NCBI GenBank assembly: GCA_033439765.1
Contig: JAULSN010000015.1
Coordinates: 62,001 to 126,000 of the forward strand
Source of the DNA: Lasiosphaeria ovina
Lineage: Eukaryota; Ascomycota; Sordariomycetes; Sordariales; Lasiosphaeriaceae
Length of the DNA: 64,000 nucleotides
Direction of reading: 5' to 3'
Shown piece by piece: positions 10,200 through 22,346 of the stretch (position 1 is the stretch's first letter; every line of letters starts with the position of its first letter). The notes under the pieces are model-generated. The model was not told the origin of the DNA and made no database searches. It worked only from the letters and a program-made list of their open reading frames with translations. The position numbers and the translations under genes are program-made.

Positions 10200-11140
10200 G
10201 GTCGGCACTGATGGAGACTGGGGCCAATTCGGTTCTTCTGCACTGCTAGGGTCTTGGTCTGGGCATTTTGAGCGCGGGGCAGCGACTCGTACGTGATGTG
10301 TTGGGCGACAAGGCGATGTTGGCGCGAAGCAAGGTGTCGGGACTCGGACTCTGGGAGCTTTTGCATTGCTGCACAGAGCCTCAACGTGGCATGCCACCAC
10401 CCCTGCTCCAGAGCTGCAAAAAGATGCTGAGTCATCAGAGATCCCCAATTGATCCCTTCGCAGGTTGGTTCTGAAGGTTTTAGGAAGAGTGAGCAGAAAC
10501 ACCGCCTAGGTAAGGTACTTGTACCTTATGCTTGGTGTATTTAAAATTGAAATAGCTCGACTATTGTAGCGGATTTGCAAGATGACAGTAGAGAAACTCA
10601 GAGGTGTTTCTCTACAGATACCTGAAATAAGTGTTTCCTGAAGTGGGCAATTGCGAGGAAGACGTAGGAGACGAGCTAACATTCAAGAGCAGCTTTGCTT
10701 CTGCCTCCTTTGGAATTATGAGCAGTTTTCTGAACTTGTCTAAGGCACTGGAATCGTATTACGGTAAATAAGCCGGGCAAATGGATATTTGAGTTCCTTA
10801 CCAATTAATTACCTTTACTCGTGAAGCGACAAGAATGGGCACCTTCCATAGCCCACACAGAACCAGCTCCTCCGTACTGGGAAAGGGTTAGGGTTGAGTA
10901 ATTTTGAGCGGCGACGTCACCTCCAAGATGCGAGGTGGAATTCTCGCTTCCCATGGAACCGGCCCGGACACAAACGCATAGAAGCCGAAACTCAAACCAC
11001 AACAGCAGCAACATAATCATCATCATCGTCGTCGTCGTCATCAGCGACAGTGGCAGAAACAGACACCCCAGCCGGATCCGTACCCCCTGTTTATTGTCCT
11101 GTATCTATAACTCAGGTGCACGCCAGTGGACGCCAGTGCA
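10200..11140. other. Intergenic region upstream of two divergent genes
   Basis: Promoter region of the orphan membrane protein (minus) and the GH128-like gene (plus). Includes a CAT/CGT trinucleotide tract near 11018-11044. No supported gene. Confidence 0.5.
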
Positions 11141-11881
11141 ATGGCGCCAAGCAAGCGCGGCCTCTGCTGGCCCACCACCAACACTGATGCGGCCTTCATC
11201 TTCACCAAGCCAGGGTCGCGTGTGTCGTGGTTATACAACTGGTCGCCCCACCCCACGCCATCATGCTCGTTGCAATTTGTGCCCATGCAGTGGAATCACG
11301 TTAATATTGATGGACTTGCCGATTGCGCAAAGAATGCCGCGTCCGGCGCCGTTCTAGGGTTCAACGAGCCGGAGCGGCCGGATCAGGCCAACATGGCTGT
11401 TGACTTGGCTGCCCGCGAGTGGCTGCGCTGCATCGAACCTCTAAGACGAGCCGGGGTTCGCTGCGGCAGCCCAGGCATCTCGTCCGCTCCCGAAGGCGTG
11501 GCCTGGCTCCGCGACTTTCTCGCTGCCATCCGCGCCCAGGGCGGGGACGTGGATTTCTATGCCCTGCACTGGTATGGCGAGACTCTGGGCCAATTCTACG
11601 ACTACCTGTGGTCAACCTATTACCAGCTGGGTCCGGACCGACCGGTTTGGGTGACAGAGTTTGCCCCGACTAATTGGAGCACCGAGAACCCGCTGCCCAG
11701 GTCGCACGTTGAACACTTTTGCCATGAGAGCTGTCGCTACCTCGACTCGCTGGACTGGGTTGAACGCTACGCGTGGTTTGGAGCAATGCGCGACGCGGGT
11801 ACCGTGGGCACCTGGGCGGCTATGCTGGGCGCCGACGGAAAGCTAAACGAGCTAGGGCGCATGTATCGGGACGACGAGTGA
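11141..11881 (+). CDS. GH128-like glycosyl hydrolase (Asl1-like catalytic domain)
   Basis: Single-exon, 246 residues from ATG 11141 (MAPSKRGLCWP). It has the family pattern of Asl1-like putative beta-1,3-glucanases (GH128): KRGLCWP at the start, YNWSP, FVPMQW, LGFNEPE with the probable acid/base Glu near residue 76, FYALHWYG, and VWVTEFAPTNW with the probable nucleophile Glu near 173. The end WFGAMRDAGTVG...LNELGRMY also fits. Many homologues are secreted or GPI-anchored cell-wall proteins, but this copy begins directly at the catalytic domain with no signal peptide. It may act inside the cell, be secreted non-classically, or lack an upstream exon. No candidate upstream exon encoding a signal peptide was recognised. 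Confidence 0.82.
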   Translation: MAPSKRGLCWPTTNTDAAFIFTKPGSRVSWLYNWSPHPTPSCSLQFVPMQWNHVNIDGLADCAKNAASGAVLGFNEPERPDQANMAVDLAAREWLRCIEPLRRAGVRCGSPGISSAPEGVAWLRDFLAAIRAQGGDVDFYALHWYGETLGQFYDYLWSTYYQLGPDRPVWVTEFAPTNWSTENPLPRSHVEHFCHESCRYLDSLDWVERYAWFGAMRDAGTVGTWAAMLGADGKLNELGRMYRDDE

Positions 11882-14810
11882 CCAATTTTGCGTGCCTTGC
11901 TCTTATTCAGTATCATTATTAGGACATGTTCCATGATTGTCGGAAACTAGCCGTTCCGCCTCCGCTGTCGTGCTGCTACCCAGTCATTCCGGGCCCCGGT
12001 TTTCTTAGTCCAGTCGAGTTCGAAGGCAAGATATAAGTAATTAGCATTATTGTGGCGATTAAGCCCCCCTTTAGATGGAGGAGTAAAGGGTAAAGTACAA
12101 GCTACCTACCTAAGGGTAATCAGCTCACGTCAAAGATACCTAATTACGCCACGAACCAGTTCGGACCACGAGCCAAGATCATGACTGCGTTGATCATGGT
12201 GGCGAGTCTACTGATCTGGACAGGTAAATATGGACTTCCACGCAGGTTTTTTACTATTACAACGTTGAATCTCGGCACCTCCTAGCCTAGGTATTTATGT
12301 GCCTAAGGAGGCCGGTTTAGACAAACAGCATGCAACGAGGTGTGGGTAGCAAGCTGAGCTCCCATCACTGCAGAGCGTCAAAGGCGGGCCACAGACGCAC
12401 AGTCAAGCATAAGAATGCCAAGTGACAGGGTCTGGCCCTTTGCCTTGTAGGCCCGTCCCGATGATCATGAAGATCCATGCTTGCCCAGCAGAGAACGTGG
12501 GAATGGCTGACGTGGGAAGAGTTTTGATGGAAATCTGGTAACTACCTTATCCATAGCACCATTTCCCGTCAACGCGGAAAAGAATCCATGGAGGGGGCAC
12601 AACGTACAAAAGGAGAAGACACGCAGAAATACGGCATGTCTTGACGCTTCGTCCCTGGTATGTGAGGTAATTACTTTCCATAGTTACAGACAAGAGAGCT
12701 GCGCTGTCTGGGACATAGCTATTAAGACGTTAGCGGGACTTCAGATCTCGGTTCATGCTGGGCACCCAAGGTCCAAGTCCTCTCCCGTAAAGTTTGGGAA
12801 TAAACAGGTTCTTGCTATCCGAGCAAATGGTCGTGGCTTTGCCCCATTTTCGTTCCGTGCAATTGCAATTATTACCTATCTATGGCCAATAAACGGGGTT
12901 CAGGTAAGGAACTGGTCAGAACCGGACGCAAATTGATGAGAACATTTGCCAATAGTTCCGAGTTCCGCCGGGCGACTACCTATGATAAATCAAGAAACCA
13001 AAAGGTCACCCCGCGAGCGTGTGCTCGACGCGTCCCGACTGTTCTTGGGTTTGGGAATGCGAATCTCTTGTAAGCCGAAGGATCAAGACCCCAGACGGCC
13101 ATGCCGAGATGTTGAGGTAGTAGATGGGTATTGGAGGGCGAACTGTCAACTGTCAAGTGTCAACAGGGTCTGGTCGAGAGCGAGTCTAGCCTTACGTAAC
13201 CGTGAGGTGAGGTGTGGGGTGAGCAACTGTTGGTTGTAGTGTATTGGTCAGTGTGAGCTGATCGTAGCACGGGCTGGATAGCTTGCCTCTGACTGGCTGC
13301 CTGGGAGTTTTTTTCGAGAACTTTTAGTTCCCGCCACCGCATGAGGGTGTAACCCAACGTCGGTCCCTGATCAGGTTAGGCTCCCCCGGCGCGAAGGTTC
13401 TGGCCTCAGGGGTGGGGGGGTTGGCGGGGACGGCGGGGTCACGGTTTGAGAGGGCCTTTAGTCAGGAAGTTACCCTTCAAGGTCGAGGATCAACATGCAC
13501 ACCTCCACCGTATGTACATGTACGTATAGGATATCCGAGGATACTATGCTTTGACTGAGTGAGTCTGCGATGGCAGCATGAAAGGCATAAGTGTGGCCCA
13601 TCGTTCAGTTATCGTTTGCGTGGTTGACAGCATGTTTACCCTTGCCCCGTGGTTGAGCTCGAGGTCGGCACTACCTGGTGATTAGTAATGAAAGGCACTT
13701 ACCTTACCCGGTACTTGAGGCTGGTGAGATACACAGGTACCGTGTGTTCTATAATCACCTCTGATTCCGTATTCGATGGTGCCAATGCGTTACCTAGGCA
13801 GGCATGTATGAAGTAATACCAATAACGTAGGTAAGTCCGGAACATGAACCTGAGATGCCGAGTTAAGTCAGCTAGCTAGGTAATGTCCCTCGCAGTCTCC
13901 GTACCTACCTAGTAGTAGTCGGTATCCTACATAGTATACACTAAAACAGATTCGGGGCAGCGAACGTGATTGCCACGTCTTCACGTGTTCCCCATGCCGA
14001 CCTAATGTCTTACAGCATTTGCTCGACTCGGTGTCTGGATTTCAGCTCGGACAAAGTTTTTTCGGTCTTTGATTATTATCATTAATAATTATTACGGAGA
14101 ACTGCCAGGATTTCGATACTCCGGCCTTGGCGGCGCGATTAGATTTGCTACAAGCTGCGGGAGTTGCTGCAGTTTGCCATCCCACGCCGAGTGTTTTTTT
14201 TCTTGCTCGTGTGTGTCGCGGATTCGGGGTCGACCGCGCAGCTGGGTCGGTCCAAACCGGAACCCCTGCGCTTCCTGTTCGGGCGTGTTTTGGTGGCTTG
14301 GGACATGGACAGGGTTGCCGACAGGGGTTGGTCCCGAGATCTTGGCATCGGCCAGATTGACCACTTAGGAGGCGTCTAGGGCCCACGAGGCGGCTTGACG
14401 GACGTCGATAGGTAGAAGGCCAGCTGCTTCGCTCTGCGGCAGCACAATCTATCGCTTTGCAACGTGGGAGGGACGAACCAATAATTCGGCGCGCCCGCTC
14501 TTGCCACACTGGCTTTCGGCCCTGGCTGTTCTGGCTCCAGGAAGGGCAGCCAGGCCCAGCCTCGGTGACCCAGAGGGGGGAGCAAGAAGACGGGCCAGAG
14601 TGGTGGCTTCCTGGCCCGTGGTTGGCTGCTTGTTGGCTGATGATTGGCATGGGGGTGGTGGGTGGGCGTGCAAGCTATTGGCAAGGCAGGGCAAGCGAAC
14701 GGAGATGATGGCTCACGGTACAGACATGCTATGCTCTGCCCAGATGCTGCAAGCTTGAAGCTACTAGTTCCACAACTAGTTCGTTCTGGCATTGCAGCAG
14801 CAGCGGCGCT

Positions 14811-14847
<37 letters not shown>

Positions 14848-15149
14848 CATGAGGGAGGAGGATAACCTACCTAGGACTAGGTATGTACCTTAGGTAGCCT
14901 AAGCTAGGTCTTCACCAAGCAGGGCAGGTGCCTCGCTGCCTGCCTGCCAGTGCCATCCGTTGCTTGCCATCACGTTCCCTTCCGTATGCAATGCTGCCCC
15001 AGACTGCACGCCCCAGACCAGACTGCAGCATACATAAAAGCTGCGCGCGCCGCACTCTTTGTTGAGTCTCGACCCTTTGACACGACCATCTTCATCAACA
15101 CCCACCGATAGTACGGTCTCGCGCCTGTTCCGCGACCTGAACCTCGGAC
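11882..15149. other. Long intergenic region, repeat-word rich, no gene seen
   Basis: About 3.3 kb with no open frame that looks like protein. It holds many TACCTA/TAGGTA words (12105-12120, 13790-13920, 14865-14910), a short inverted repeat ACTAGTT/AACTAGT near 14763-14780 and a CAG microsatellite. The last part is the promoter of the phosphate symporter. Confidence 0.5.
14812..14844. repeat. CAG trinucleotide microsatellite
   Basis: Eleven perfect CAG units, with interrupted CAG/CGG units just upstream (14794-14811). It is not in a supported coding frame and lies about 300 bases before the phosphate symporter. Confidence 0.9.
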
Positions 15150-17301
15150 ATGACGCCGCACGACTACTCCTACATCTTTGCCATTGGCACCTTCTTCGCC
15201 CTCCTCGATGCCTACAACAATGGCGCAAGTGAGTGCGGCTTAGACTGAGCTTCCTGCCCTGCCCTGCCCTGCCCTGCCTGCCTGCCCTGGCTCGCCCGCT
15301 GGCTGGCTTCAATGTTGGGTTCCCTTGCTGACTTGCTGCCTCCTGGCTCATAGACGATGTGGCAAACTCGTGGGCGACTAGTGTCTCTTCACGGTCCATC
15401 TCGTACCGCCAGGCCATGATTCTCGGCACCATCTTCGAAACTCTCGGTGCCATCACCGTCGGTGCCCGAACCGCCGAGACTATCAGTATGTCCTTGCATT
15501 CAAACCTTGTAGGGGTCTCGTGGCTGGCAGGGGCCAGGTCTCATTAGAGGGGTTAGATATGTAGTGACGTCGGAGAACTGACAGTTGCCCTGCAGAGAAC
15601 GGCATCATCCCATTGACGGCCTTCCACGACAATGCTGGCGTGCAGATGCTGGCATTCACATGCGCTCTCGCTGCTGCCTCGTCTTGGGTCATGTGGTGCA
15701 CTCGGCACTCGGCCCACGTCTCGTCGACCTACTCGCTGGTGTCGGCCGTGGCCGGTGTCGGCGTGGCCACGGTCGGTGCGGCCAACGTGCAGTGGGGGTG
15801 GAACGGTGGCAAGGGCCTCGGGGCCATCTTCGCCGGGCTGTTCATGGCGCCCGCCATCGCCGGCGGCTTTGGCGCCACCATCTTCATGCTCATCAAGCTC
15901 ACGGTGCACATGCGCAAGAACCCGGTGCCGTGGGCCGTGTGGACGTCGCCCTTCTTCTTCCTCATCGCCGGCACCATCTGCACCCTGTCCATCGTCTACA
16001 AGGGCTCGCCCAATCTCGGCCTCAACAAGAAGTCGCCAGAGTACGTGGTTGCCGTCACCCTGGGCACCGGCGCCGGCGTGTGTCTGCTATCGGCCATCTT
16101 CTTCGTCCCCTTTGTGCACGCCAAGACCATCAAGAAGGACGTCGGTGTCAAGTGGTGGATGTTTGTCTACGGACCCCTCTTGTTCAAGCGCCCCGTGGTG
16201 GCCGTTGCCGACCGCGCCAACGTCCCCAACTATGCCGTCGTCCAGGAAGACGAGCCCGAGCAGCTGCCGACCACGACAACGCGCTCGCCCGCTGAGTCGG
16301 TAGGCGACGACGAGAACCTCAAGGGCGGCGAGATCGGAGATGCCCCCCACGCACCACACGCGCTGCCCGCAAGCCACGAGAAGAGCCTTGTCGCCGCCGA
16401 GGCGGCCCCCCCTCTCACGTACAAGGAGCTCAACGCGCTGAGCGACAGGCGGCTGCACGAGAAGCTGCTCAAGAAACGCGGCCCCATCGGCTGGGCTATG
16501 CGGTGGCTGCGCGACAACCCCATGGGCCCTGGCCAGATATACGAGCTCCAGAACCTCAAGATGCTCGTCAAGCGCTTCCCCGCCCAGGTCACTGTCGCCC
16601 TCCTCTACGGCGCCCACTACGACATCCACGCCGCCCAGACTGGCATCTCGGGCACCCCCGACGGCGCCCGCATGGCGCGCGTCTATGCGCATGCCGAGAA
16701 ATACCCCAACGAGGTCGAACACACGTACTCGTTCGTCCAGGTTCTCACAGCCTGCACTGCCTCGTTTGCACATGGCGCCAATGACATTGGAAACTCGGTT
16801 GGCCCGTGGGCCGTCATCTACTCGGCCTGGTCCACCGGCAAGGCCACGACTGCCTCGGCTTCGGTTCCCGTGTGGCAGCTTGCCGTCCTGGCCCTCACCA
16901 TCTCGTTTGGCCTGCTGACCTACGGTTACAACATCATGAAAGGTAATTGAGCGTTGAATCTCGGACATCCGGCCCCTTCCCTTTTCACGCCTTGCTAACA
17001 CAGTCTTGAAACAGTCATGGGCAACAAGATCACCTATCACTCGCCCAGTCGTGGCAGCTCCATGGAGATGGGCGCTGCCATCACCGTCCTCGTCTTCTCC
17101 CAGTACTCGCTCCCCGTGTCGACGTCCATGTGCATCACGGGCGCCACTGTCGGAGTCGGCCTTTGCAACGGCACTCTCAAGGCTGTCAACTTCCAACGAG
17201 TGGGCCTGCTCGCCCTCTCGTGGATTCTTACCATCCCCATCGCAGGAACCCTTGCCGGTGTTCTCATGGGTCTTTTCCTGAACGCCCCCCACTTTGCCTA
17301 G
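15150..17301 (+). CDS. Sodium/phosphate symporter, PiT family (Pho89/PHO-4 type), four exons
   Basis: Exons 15150-15228, 15354-15485, 15596-16942 and 17015-17301 give 614 residues. Both PiT signature repeats are present: DAYNNGANDVANS near residues 21-32 (spanning intron 1) and FAHGANDIGNSVGP near 461-474. About ten hydrophobic helices flank a long charged cytoplasmic loop (roughly 200-330) rich in Glu, Pro and Thr. This is the arrangement of plasma-membrane high-affinity phosphate permeases of the Neurospora PHO-4/yeast Pho89 type, which take up phosphate with sodium, usually at neutral to alkaline pH and under phosphate starvation. Introns are GTGAGT-TAG, GTATGT-CAG and GTAATT-CAG. All domains look intact and functional. 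Confidence 0.93.
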
Positions 17302-19714
17302 GCCTAACCTAAGGGAGCCAACCTAGATAGCCATCCAGGCACCTGACACCCAGCAAGGCACTCGCTAATTAGGCCTCGGATTGGCACGGCATTTGTGCCG
17401 TGGCCAAGGCGGAGAGTTGAGATCATGTTCTTCATAATCTAGCCATTATCTGGACTGCCTCGGCTAGGCACATAGAGACTGCTATAAAACAATTATAACA
17501 TAGCTTAATACCCATCGCTTCTTCACCGGAACCTGAATGTATGGCACTCTTGTGGCACGTTGCATGAGCGTGGTCATGTCCATATATGTAATCTCCGTGC
17601 TCGTAACCTTGGTCGAGCACCAAGCTATGGAGCCTCCGTTAACTAACTAGTTCTAACAATGACTTCCACATCAATCACACCATTCCGTTCCCCTTCGTGG
17701 TTTGGCAGGGCTGGCCACGTCATAACCCGGCGATCAAGGCTCCCTGCATAGTTGGGGCTCTGCGTCTGCATATCTACCTAGGTACTTAGGTAAATAATGC
17801 CGGTCATCGGGCTGTTATGTTTGACGGGTAGCATCCTGGGGCGCTGATGGCACAACATAATGTATGTGCTACGCGTCTTTAATGCAACTACAATTCTGAG
17901 GCTAGCCCGAAGTTGATTAGGTAGGTAGTTCATTGGCTAACAAGCAACGAGTCTACGGCTGTCTCCAAACTACAGATGTCCTAATCGAGTTGTAACACTT
18001 TCATGTGGTGGAGGGAGGTGTTACGGCACAATCACAAAGTCCTGTCTTTCTCTGTTCATAGGGGCAATGGGTTAATCATATTATGGAAGCTCGGATTATG
18101 ACCCATCACAGCATCTGTCAAATAACCTATGCCGATACTCATCTTGTTTCGTTATGGTTCGGAAGTTCTAAAGCGGAGGTGGAACTGGAACTGACGTGGG
18201 TCTGAACAGCATCAAAAGACTGAACCGCCTGTTCACCTCGCCCCAACTCAACGAGTGCCCAGGGGTTTGATAAAGCATATTCCAGAGCCCAGTAACTGAC
18301 AACACAAGGCAGTGGTGGATGGTTAACCGCAGCCTGTGGATTAAGTGATCAACGGGCCTCCTAACCGCAAAGTGTGGGGAGCACGAGTTGTCGGCCTTGA
18401 TTTTTTTGACATTGCGCTTTCGATTCATCTTTGCGGTCATATTTTCTATTATGTGATTTATCTTTATCTTTCTCTTCTTTTTTTCTTTTCTTCCGTGCTC
18501 GCAATTTGCTGGGCGGGTACGTTTCATCTTCACGCTTGCCCATCTCGCCCACCCGCAGAAAATCACATGTAACGATACATCATACCGCTTTCGTCGTTTG
18601 ATGCCCAATGATGGAAGCGGCAAGCCCATCCTATAATAGCGGGTATTTCCGTGATACTTCCTCTAGCTCCAACAGCTCCGCCTTACCGGGCAAGACATGT
18701 ACCTAGTACTTTTGGGAGGTAAGGTACGTAATGCAGGTGCCACACGCCGCCCGGCTTTCGGCACCTTATGTTCCGTAAATCATGGGTCATTGTCGGCGCC
18801 TGCTTCCTGCCGCAGGGTCGCACTCGGAGAATAAAACTGCTCAACATGCTCCCTTTTCATCGCTGCTGGCCTTCGGTGCCGGTGGTTCCCTGCATGTGCG
18901 CGTCGGTCCGTTGGGCTGACTCGGGAGACGGCCCCGACGAAACGACTTCCTTGTCGAGCAACCAGGATGCCTGGACACGACCGCTCTATTTCCTGATCTT
19001 GTTTCTCGCCCTCCCTCCCCGCTGCTTTCCCCGCCTTTCTCTCCCCAAGTACTGCACGAATACTCCTATTATGTCCCGGCTTTCCTCCGAGTCTGGCAGC
19101 AGCGTCCCGCATCGCGCTGTCGTACAAAAGCCTCTCTCCGGCAAATTGCACGGCGGGTTCAGATGGTGGGTATGCGATTGGCCTCGGCATGTAATTTTCC
19201 CCTGGCCAAATGGCGGTGCCCGCTGGCTAAACACAGCCGGGCCAATTGCTGCGGGCTTGGCTGTGCCAACCGGGTGATAGCCCAAATTATCGATCCGCCA
19301 CCCTCCTTCTAATTACTTCTCTCTCTGGCAGCCGGGGCCAGCTCAAGTACGGCGCTTTCTCCCTCGGTGAGCCAAGTGGGCACATGATCTAGCCTGCTTG
19401 GCCCGGAAACCAGGCAACGCTGTTCAAGCCCGCAAATTGGGCTGTATGGGCTGCACGGCACGTTATTGTTTCCCCAAGTCTCGGCACTGAAGGGCTCAAC
19501 TACAGCGGCCCAACTGGCAAATCCAGAACCGACATATTAATTACTAAAGATAGGTACCTCCGGTCCCATATATGGCTGCGTCAAACTATAAAGACGTTGC
19601 AAGTCCATGGCAACACGCAGTTGCGAGTTCAGCTGCCCTCCCGCCCCCAGATTCCAAACTTCTAGAATTCTCGATTACCGGGCTCGCCTATATTATTTCA
19701 GTCCACGACCTAAT
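17302..19714. other. Intergenic region, no gene seen
   Basis: About 2.4 kb between the phosphate symporter and the Gly-rich secreted protein. It contains TACCTAGGTACTTAGGTA at 17774-17791 and other copies of that motif. Open frames around 18170-18630 and 18770-19280 are short, low in complexity or antisense, and show no domain or splice logic. Confidence 0.5.
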
Positions 19715-20541
19715 ATGAAGCCTGTCTATATTATTGCGGGCCTGGCATACGGCCTCTTGGTCGACGCCAGGGAGATTCCAGTTGCTAGTCTTGCGGCTCG
19801 GCAGCGCGGCGGCGGTGGCGGCGGAAGGGGTGGAGGCGGAGGCGGCCGAGGCGGCGGCGGCGGCGGCAGAGGCGGCGGCGGAGGCGGCTGGGGAGGTGGA
19901 GGATACGGCGGCGGCTGGGGAGGTGGAGGCGGGTACGGAAGTGGAGGTGGAAGTAGTGGAGGCGGAAGCAGCGGAAGTGGCAGCAGTGGTGGAAGCAGTG
20001 GAGGTGGAGGTGGCAGCAGTAGTGGCAGCAGCGGAGACGCTGATCAGTGCACCTGGCCAGATCATTGTCTGGGTAAGTCCGAACCTTCTTCAGAAGTAAC
20101 AACCACACCTTCGAGTCGGCACAACGGACTGACATACTGCCTGCTAGGTGATGCCTGCAACGTCGAGACGGACTGCGATGGCTGGCTCGGCTGCGTCAAC
20201 GGTAAATGCGCAAACGTGCTCTCGAGCGCCCCGGCTCCGGCCCCAACCCCAACCCCAACACGGAGTGCCACCGCGACCGCCGCCCCGACCGCCCCGGTAT
20301 CCATCCCACCTTCGCCGACCTTGCCGGCGGGAGCTGGATCTGCCTGTGGCAACACTCCTCTAGACTGTATCGGTATGTAGCTGCTGTTTACCACTGGACT
20401 GTCCTTGAAAACGGGGACCATTAGGGTTTATGATGCTAACCTAGACTTTCCACGTCACTTCGGCTAGGGTTTCCTTGCAATGCCGATACCGACTGTGGTT
20501 TCAGCTTGATAATCTGCAAGAACGGTTTCTGTGGCTTGTGA
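19715..20541 (+). CDS. Secreted Gly-rich protein with two small Cys modules, three exons
   Basis: Exons 19715-20072, 20148-20372 and 20468-20541 give 218 residues. It starts MKPVYIIAGLAYGLLVDA, a signal peptide, then a possible KEX2-like site (LAARQR). A run of about 75 residues of Gly with Arg, Trp, Tyr and Ser follows. After it come two related Cys-rich modules, CNVETDCDGWLGCVNGKC and CNADTDCGFSLIICKNGFC, separated by a Pro/Thr/Ala-rich linker likely to be O-glycosylated. The C-x5-C-x5-C-x4-C spacing recalls small disulfide modules in fungal extracellular proteins. A cell-wall or surface-interaction role is inferred. Introns are GTAAGT-TAG and GTATGT-TAG, and each module begins at an exon boundary. 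Confidence 0.75.
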
Positions 20542-20923
20542 GCGCACAACGGTCATCACACTAGGGGGTTAAGTACATTGCCAAGCAGCCGGGGGCGGCA
20601 CAACACAAAAATAGCAATCACAGAGGAGGCAGTGGAGTTTTGGAATTTTACTGAAAAGTCTTTTTATTGCTTGCCCAAAGCCAAGAAGGCCCATGGCATT
20701 GGGCGTTAATTATGGAAGTTGAATGTAATATTTGTTGTTGTATTGCGCGATTCAAAATAGTATTCGAGTGACAGACCCCTTAATTATCGAGGTGGTTGCC
20801 GTATTTCGTACCATGTCCTTGTAACCTGGGCATCTTACATTTTACCTTGACTTTCTCGGCTCTCGGGAACCATTTGAGTACTAATCTGACAATGGCAATG
20901 GAGTTGCAATGGCAATCGTCGAC
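20542..20923. other. Convergent 3' region, no gene seen
   Basis: 3' flanks of the Gly-rich protein (plus) and RING-like protein (minus). AT-rich polyadenylation-type sequence near 20640-20760. Confidence 0.5.
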
Positions 20924-21853
20924 TTACCTTGATGGCAGCAATAGGTCCTGTCCCTCTGGTAGCCACGGGAATTTGGTCTGTGGTCTGTCAAGGACTTTCT
21001 GGCTCGAATCGCGAGAGTTGGCTCGGCACTGCACACAGTAGTACCGTTGGCCGTCGCCACCGCCGAGGCTTGGACTCAGCTCCCAGCGGCACAGCACCGG
21101 AATGTATTGCTCGCAGTCGGGCCAGGCACATGCCCTCCGCTCGTCGGGTCTGTCGAATAGCCAGTGAGAGCAGAGCCAGTACGTACGCGAGGCATCCGGG
21201 CTCAGACACCCGACAAAGCGGTTCAGCTTCGTGTCCATACCGCAGCACTCGAGGCCGGCGTAGTGCAGCAGCTTGAATTTGAGCTGGCTGTACGTCTGCT
21301 CCACCTCGCGCCGTTGTGTCGCTGGCATGCGCTTGCGCCGGGACTGGTCCTCGAGCGCGACTATCTCCGCCATCGTGTCATTGAGCTGCTTGGTATATAT
21401 TCCTAGTCGTGACGGGAGCACCTTAATGCGGTGATTGAGGCAGTTGAGGCAGAAAAAGTGGCCGCAAGGCAGGTCGTGCAGGTCGATGGGACAGTAGTTG
21501 CCAAGGCAGCCAACACATGCCCATGTCACGCTCGAAAAGGGGACGTATGCCTTGTACCCTTCTGAAACTAGCTGTGGCTTGGCGTACATATCCAAGGGTT
21601 CATGGTTGTTTGCGTTGATGCGGCCACCATCGCTGCTGGAAAGTTTGGAATAGGTTTCGGTGATGGACGATATTATGCGGTGACGATGGTCGCCGCAGTT
21701 CTGGGGGCCGTGCTCCTGAAAACTGGGTATGTTTCGCCTGAGGGCTGCCGGGGGTGGAATCGGCTCGTCCATATCGATTTCATCTCGTTCAGGCTGGCTC
21801 CGCTTGCGTTTGAGCGTCTTTTTGGGCTTCGGGGGTGCGTAGGGCTCTGCCAT
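20924..21853 (-). CDS. RING-like zinc-binding protein
   Basis: Single-exon, 309 residues from ATG 21853. The N-terminus is basic and Pro-rich (PPKPKKTLKRKRSQPER), a possible nuclear localisation signal. A RING-like cluster CVGCLGNYC...LPCGHFFCLNC occupies residues 113-138, and further Cys/His pairs follow (LECCG, WLCSHW, ACAWPDC, YYCVQC at roughly 195-285). The spacing suggests a RING followed by additional zinc-binding modules, as in RBR-type or related fungal ubiquitin ligases, but no full IBR motif can be assigned by eye. An E3 ubiquitin-ligase role is inference. Confidence 0.65.
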   Translation of the reverse strand: MAEPYAPPKPKKTLKRKRSQPERDEIDMDEPIPPPAALRRNIPSFQEHGPQNCGDHRHRIISSITETYSKLSSSDGGRINANNHEPLDMYAKPQLVSEGYKAYVPFSSVTWACVGCLGNYCPIDLHDLPCGHFFCLNCLNHRIKVLPSRLGIYTKQLNDTMAEIVALEDQSRRKRMPATQRREVEQTYSQLKFKLLHYAGLECCGMDTKLNRFVGCLSPDASRTYWLCSHWLFDRPDERRACAWPDCEQYIPVLCRWELSPSLGGGDGQRYYCVQCRANSRDSSQKVLDRPQTKFPWLPEGQDLLLPSR

Positions 21854-22346
21854 CTTCTTCTGTTAATTATTAAATGTCTTACCTTAACTGTGGCAAGATT
21901 GGCGAGTCCGAGTGGTGGTATAATTATTTTCTTTCTTTTTCTCCCTTCAATGTTTCAGTGTCAATTAAAATCAAGAACCGAAGTGGAGACTGGGATATGT
22001 AAATGGGTTAACACAATCAAGAGTGAGGCGAGATGGGCAAGCTAAATACTTAAGTCGGCTCCTCAAAGATATACACAATGCCATTCTTTCTTATATTCTT
22101 ATCGACAGACAATAAGATGCCACTTTGACGGGCCATATTTGGAACAACAAAAGGTGAACCAATAAAGAACCCAGCTCGGGCAATCTCAAAGCCATTCTAT
22201 CCTTGTCTTGAACGTTTGTCTCCTTAAGGTCTTTGTTGTTTTTACCTCGAGGTAGAGAACAGGTCGACGGTGTACAAAGGCAAAATCTGTATGAATCCGG
22301 ACTTGGAATGTCCGTTTGCGACACAAAATTGGACACGAAAGTTGAG
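21854..22346. other. Intergenic region, no gene seen
   Basis: AT-rich 5' flank of the RING-like gene and 3' flank of the CYP505 pseudogene. Confidence 0.45.

Noticed and set aside
12882..13357. Several short overlapping open frames in the 11.9-15.1 kb gap
   Set aside because: Under 100 codons, no domain or signal peptide, conflicting strands.
16087..17292. 401-codon minus-strand open frame antisense to the phosphate symporter
   Set aside because: Shadow of strongly biased codons in exon 3-4 of the symporter and crosses its intron.
18170..19280. Open frames of 99-169 codons between symporter and Gly-rich protein
   Set aside because: Sequence is compositionally odd, frames conflict, and no family features are visible.
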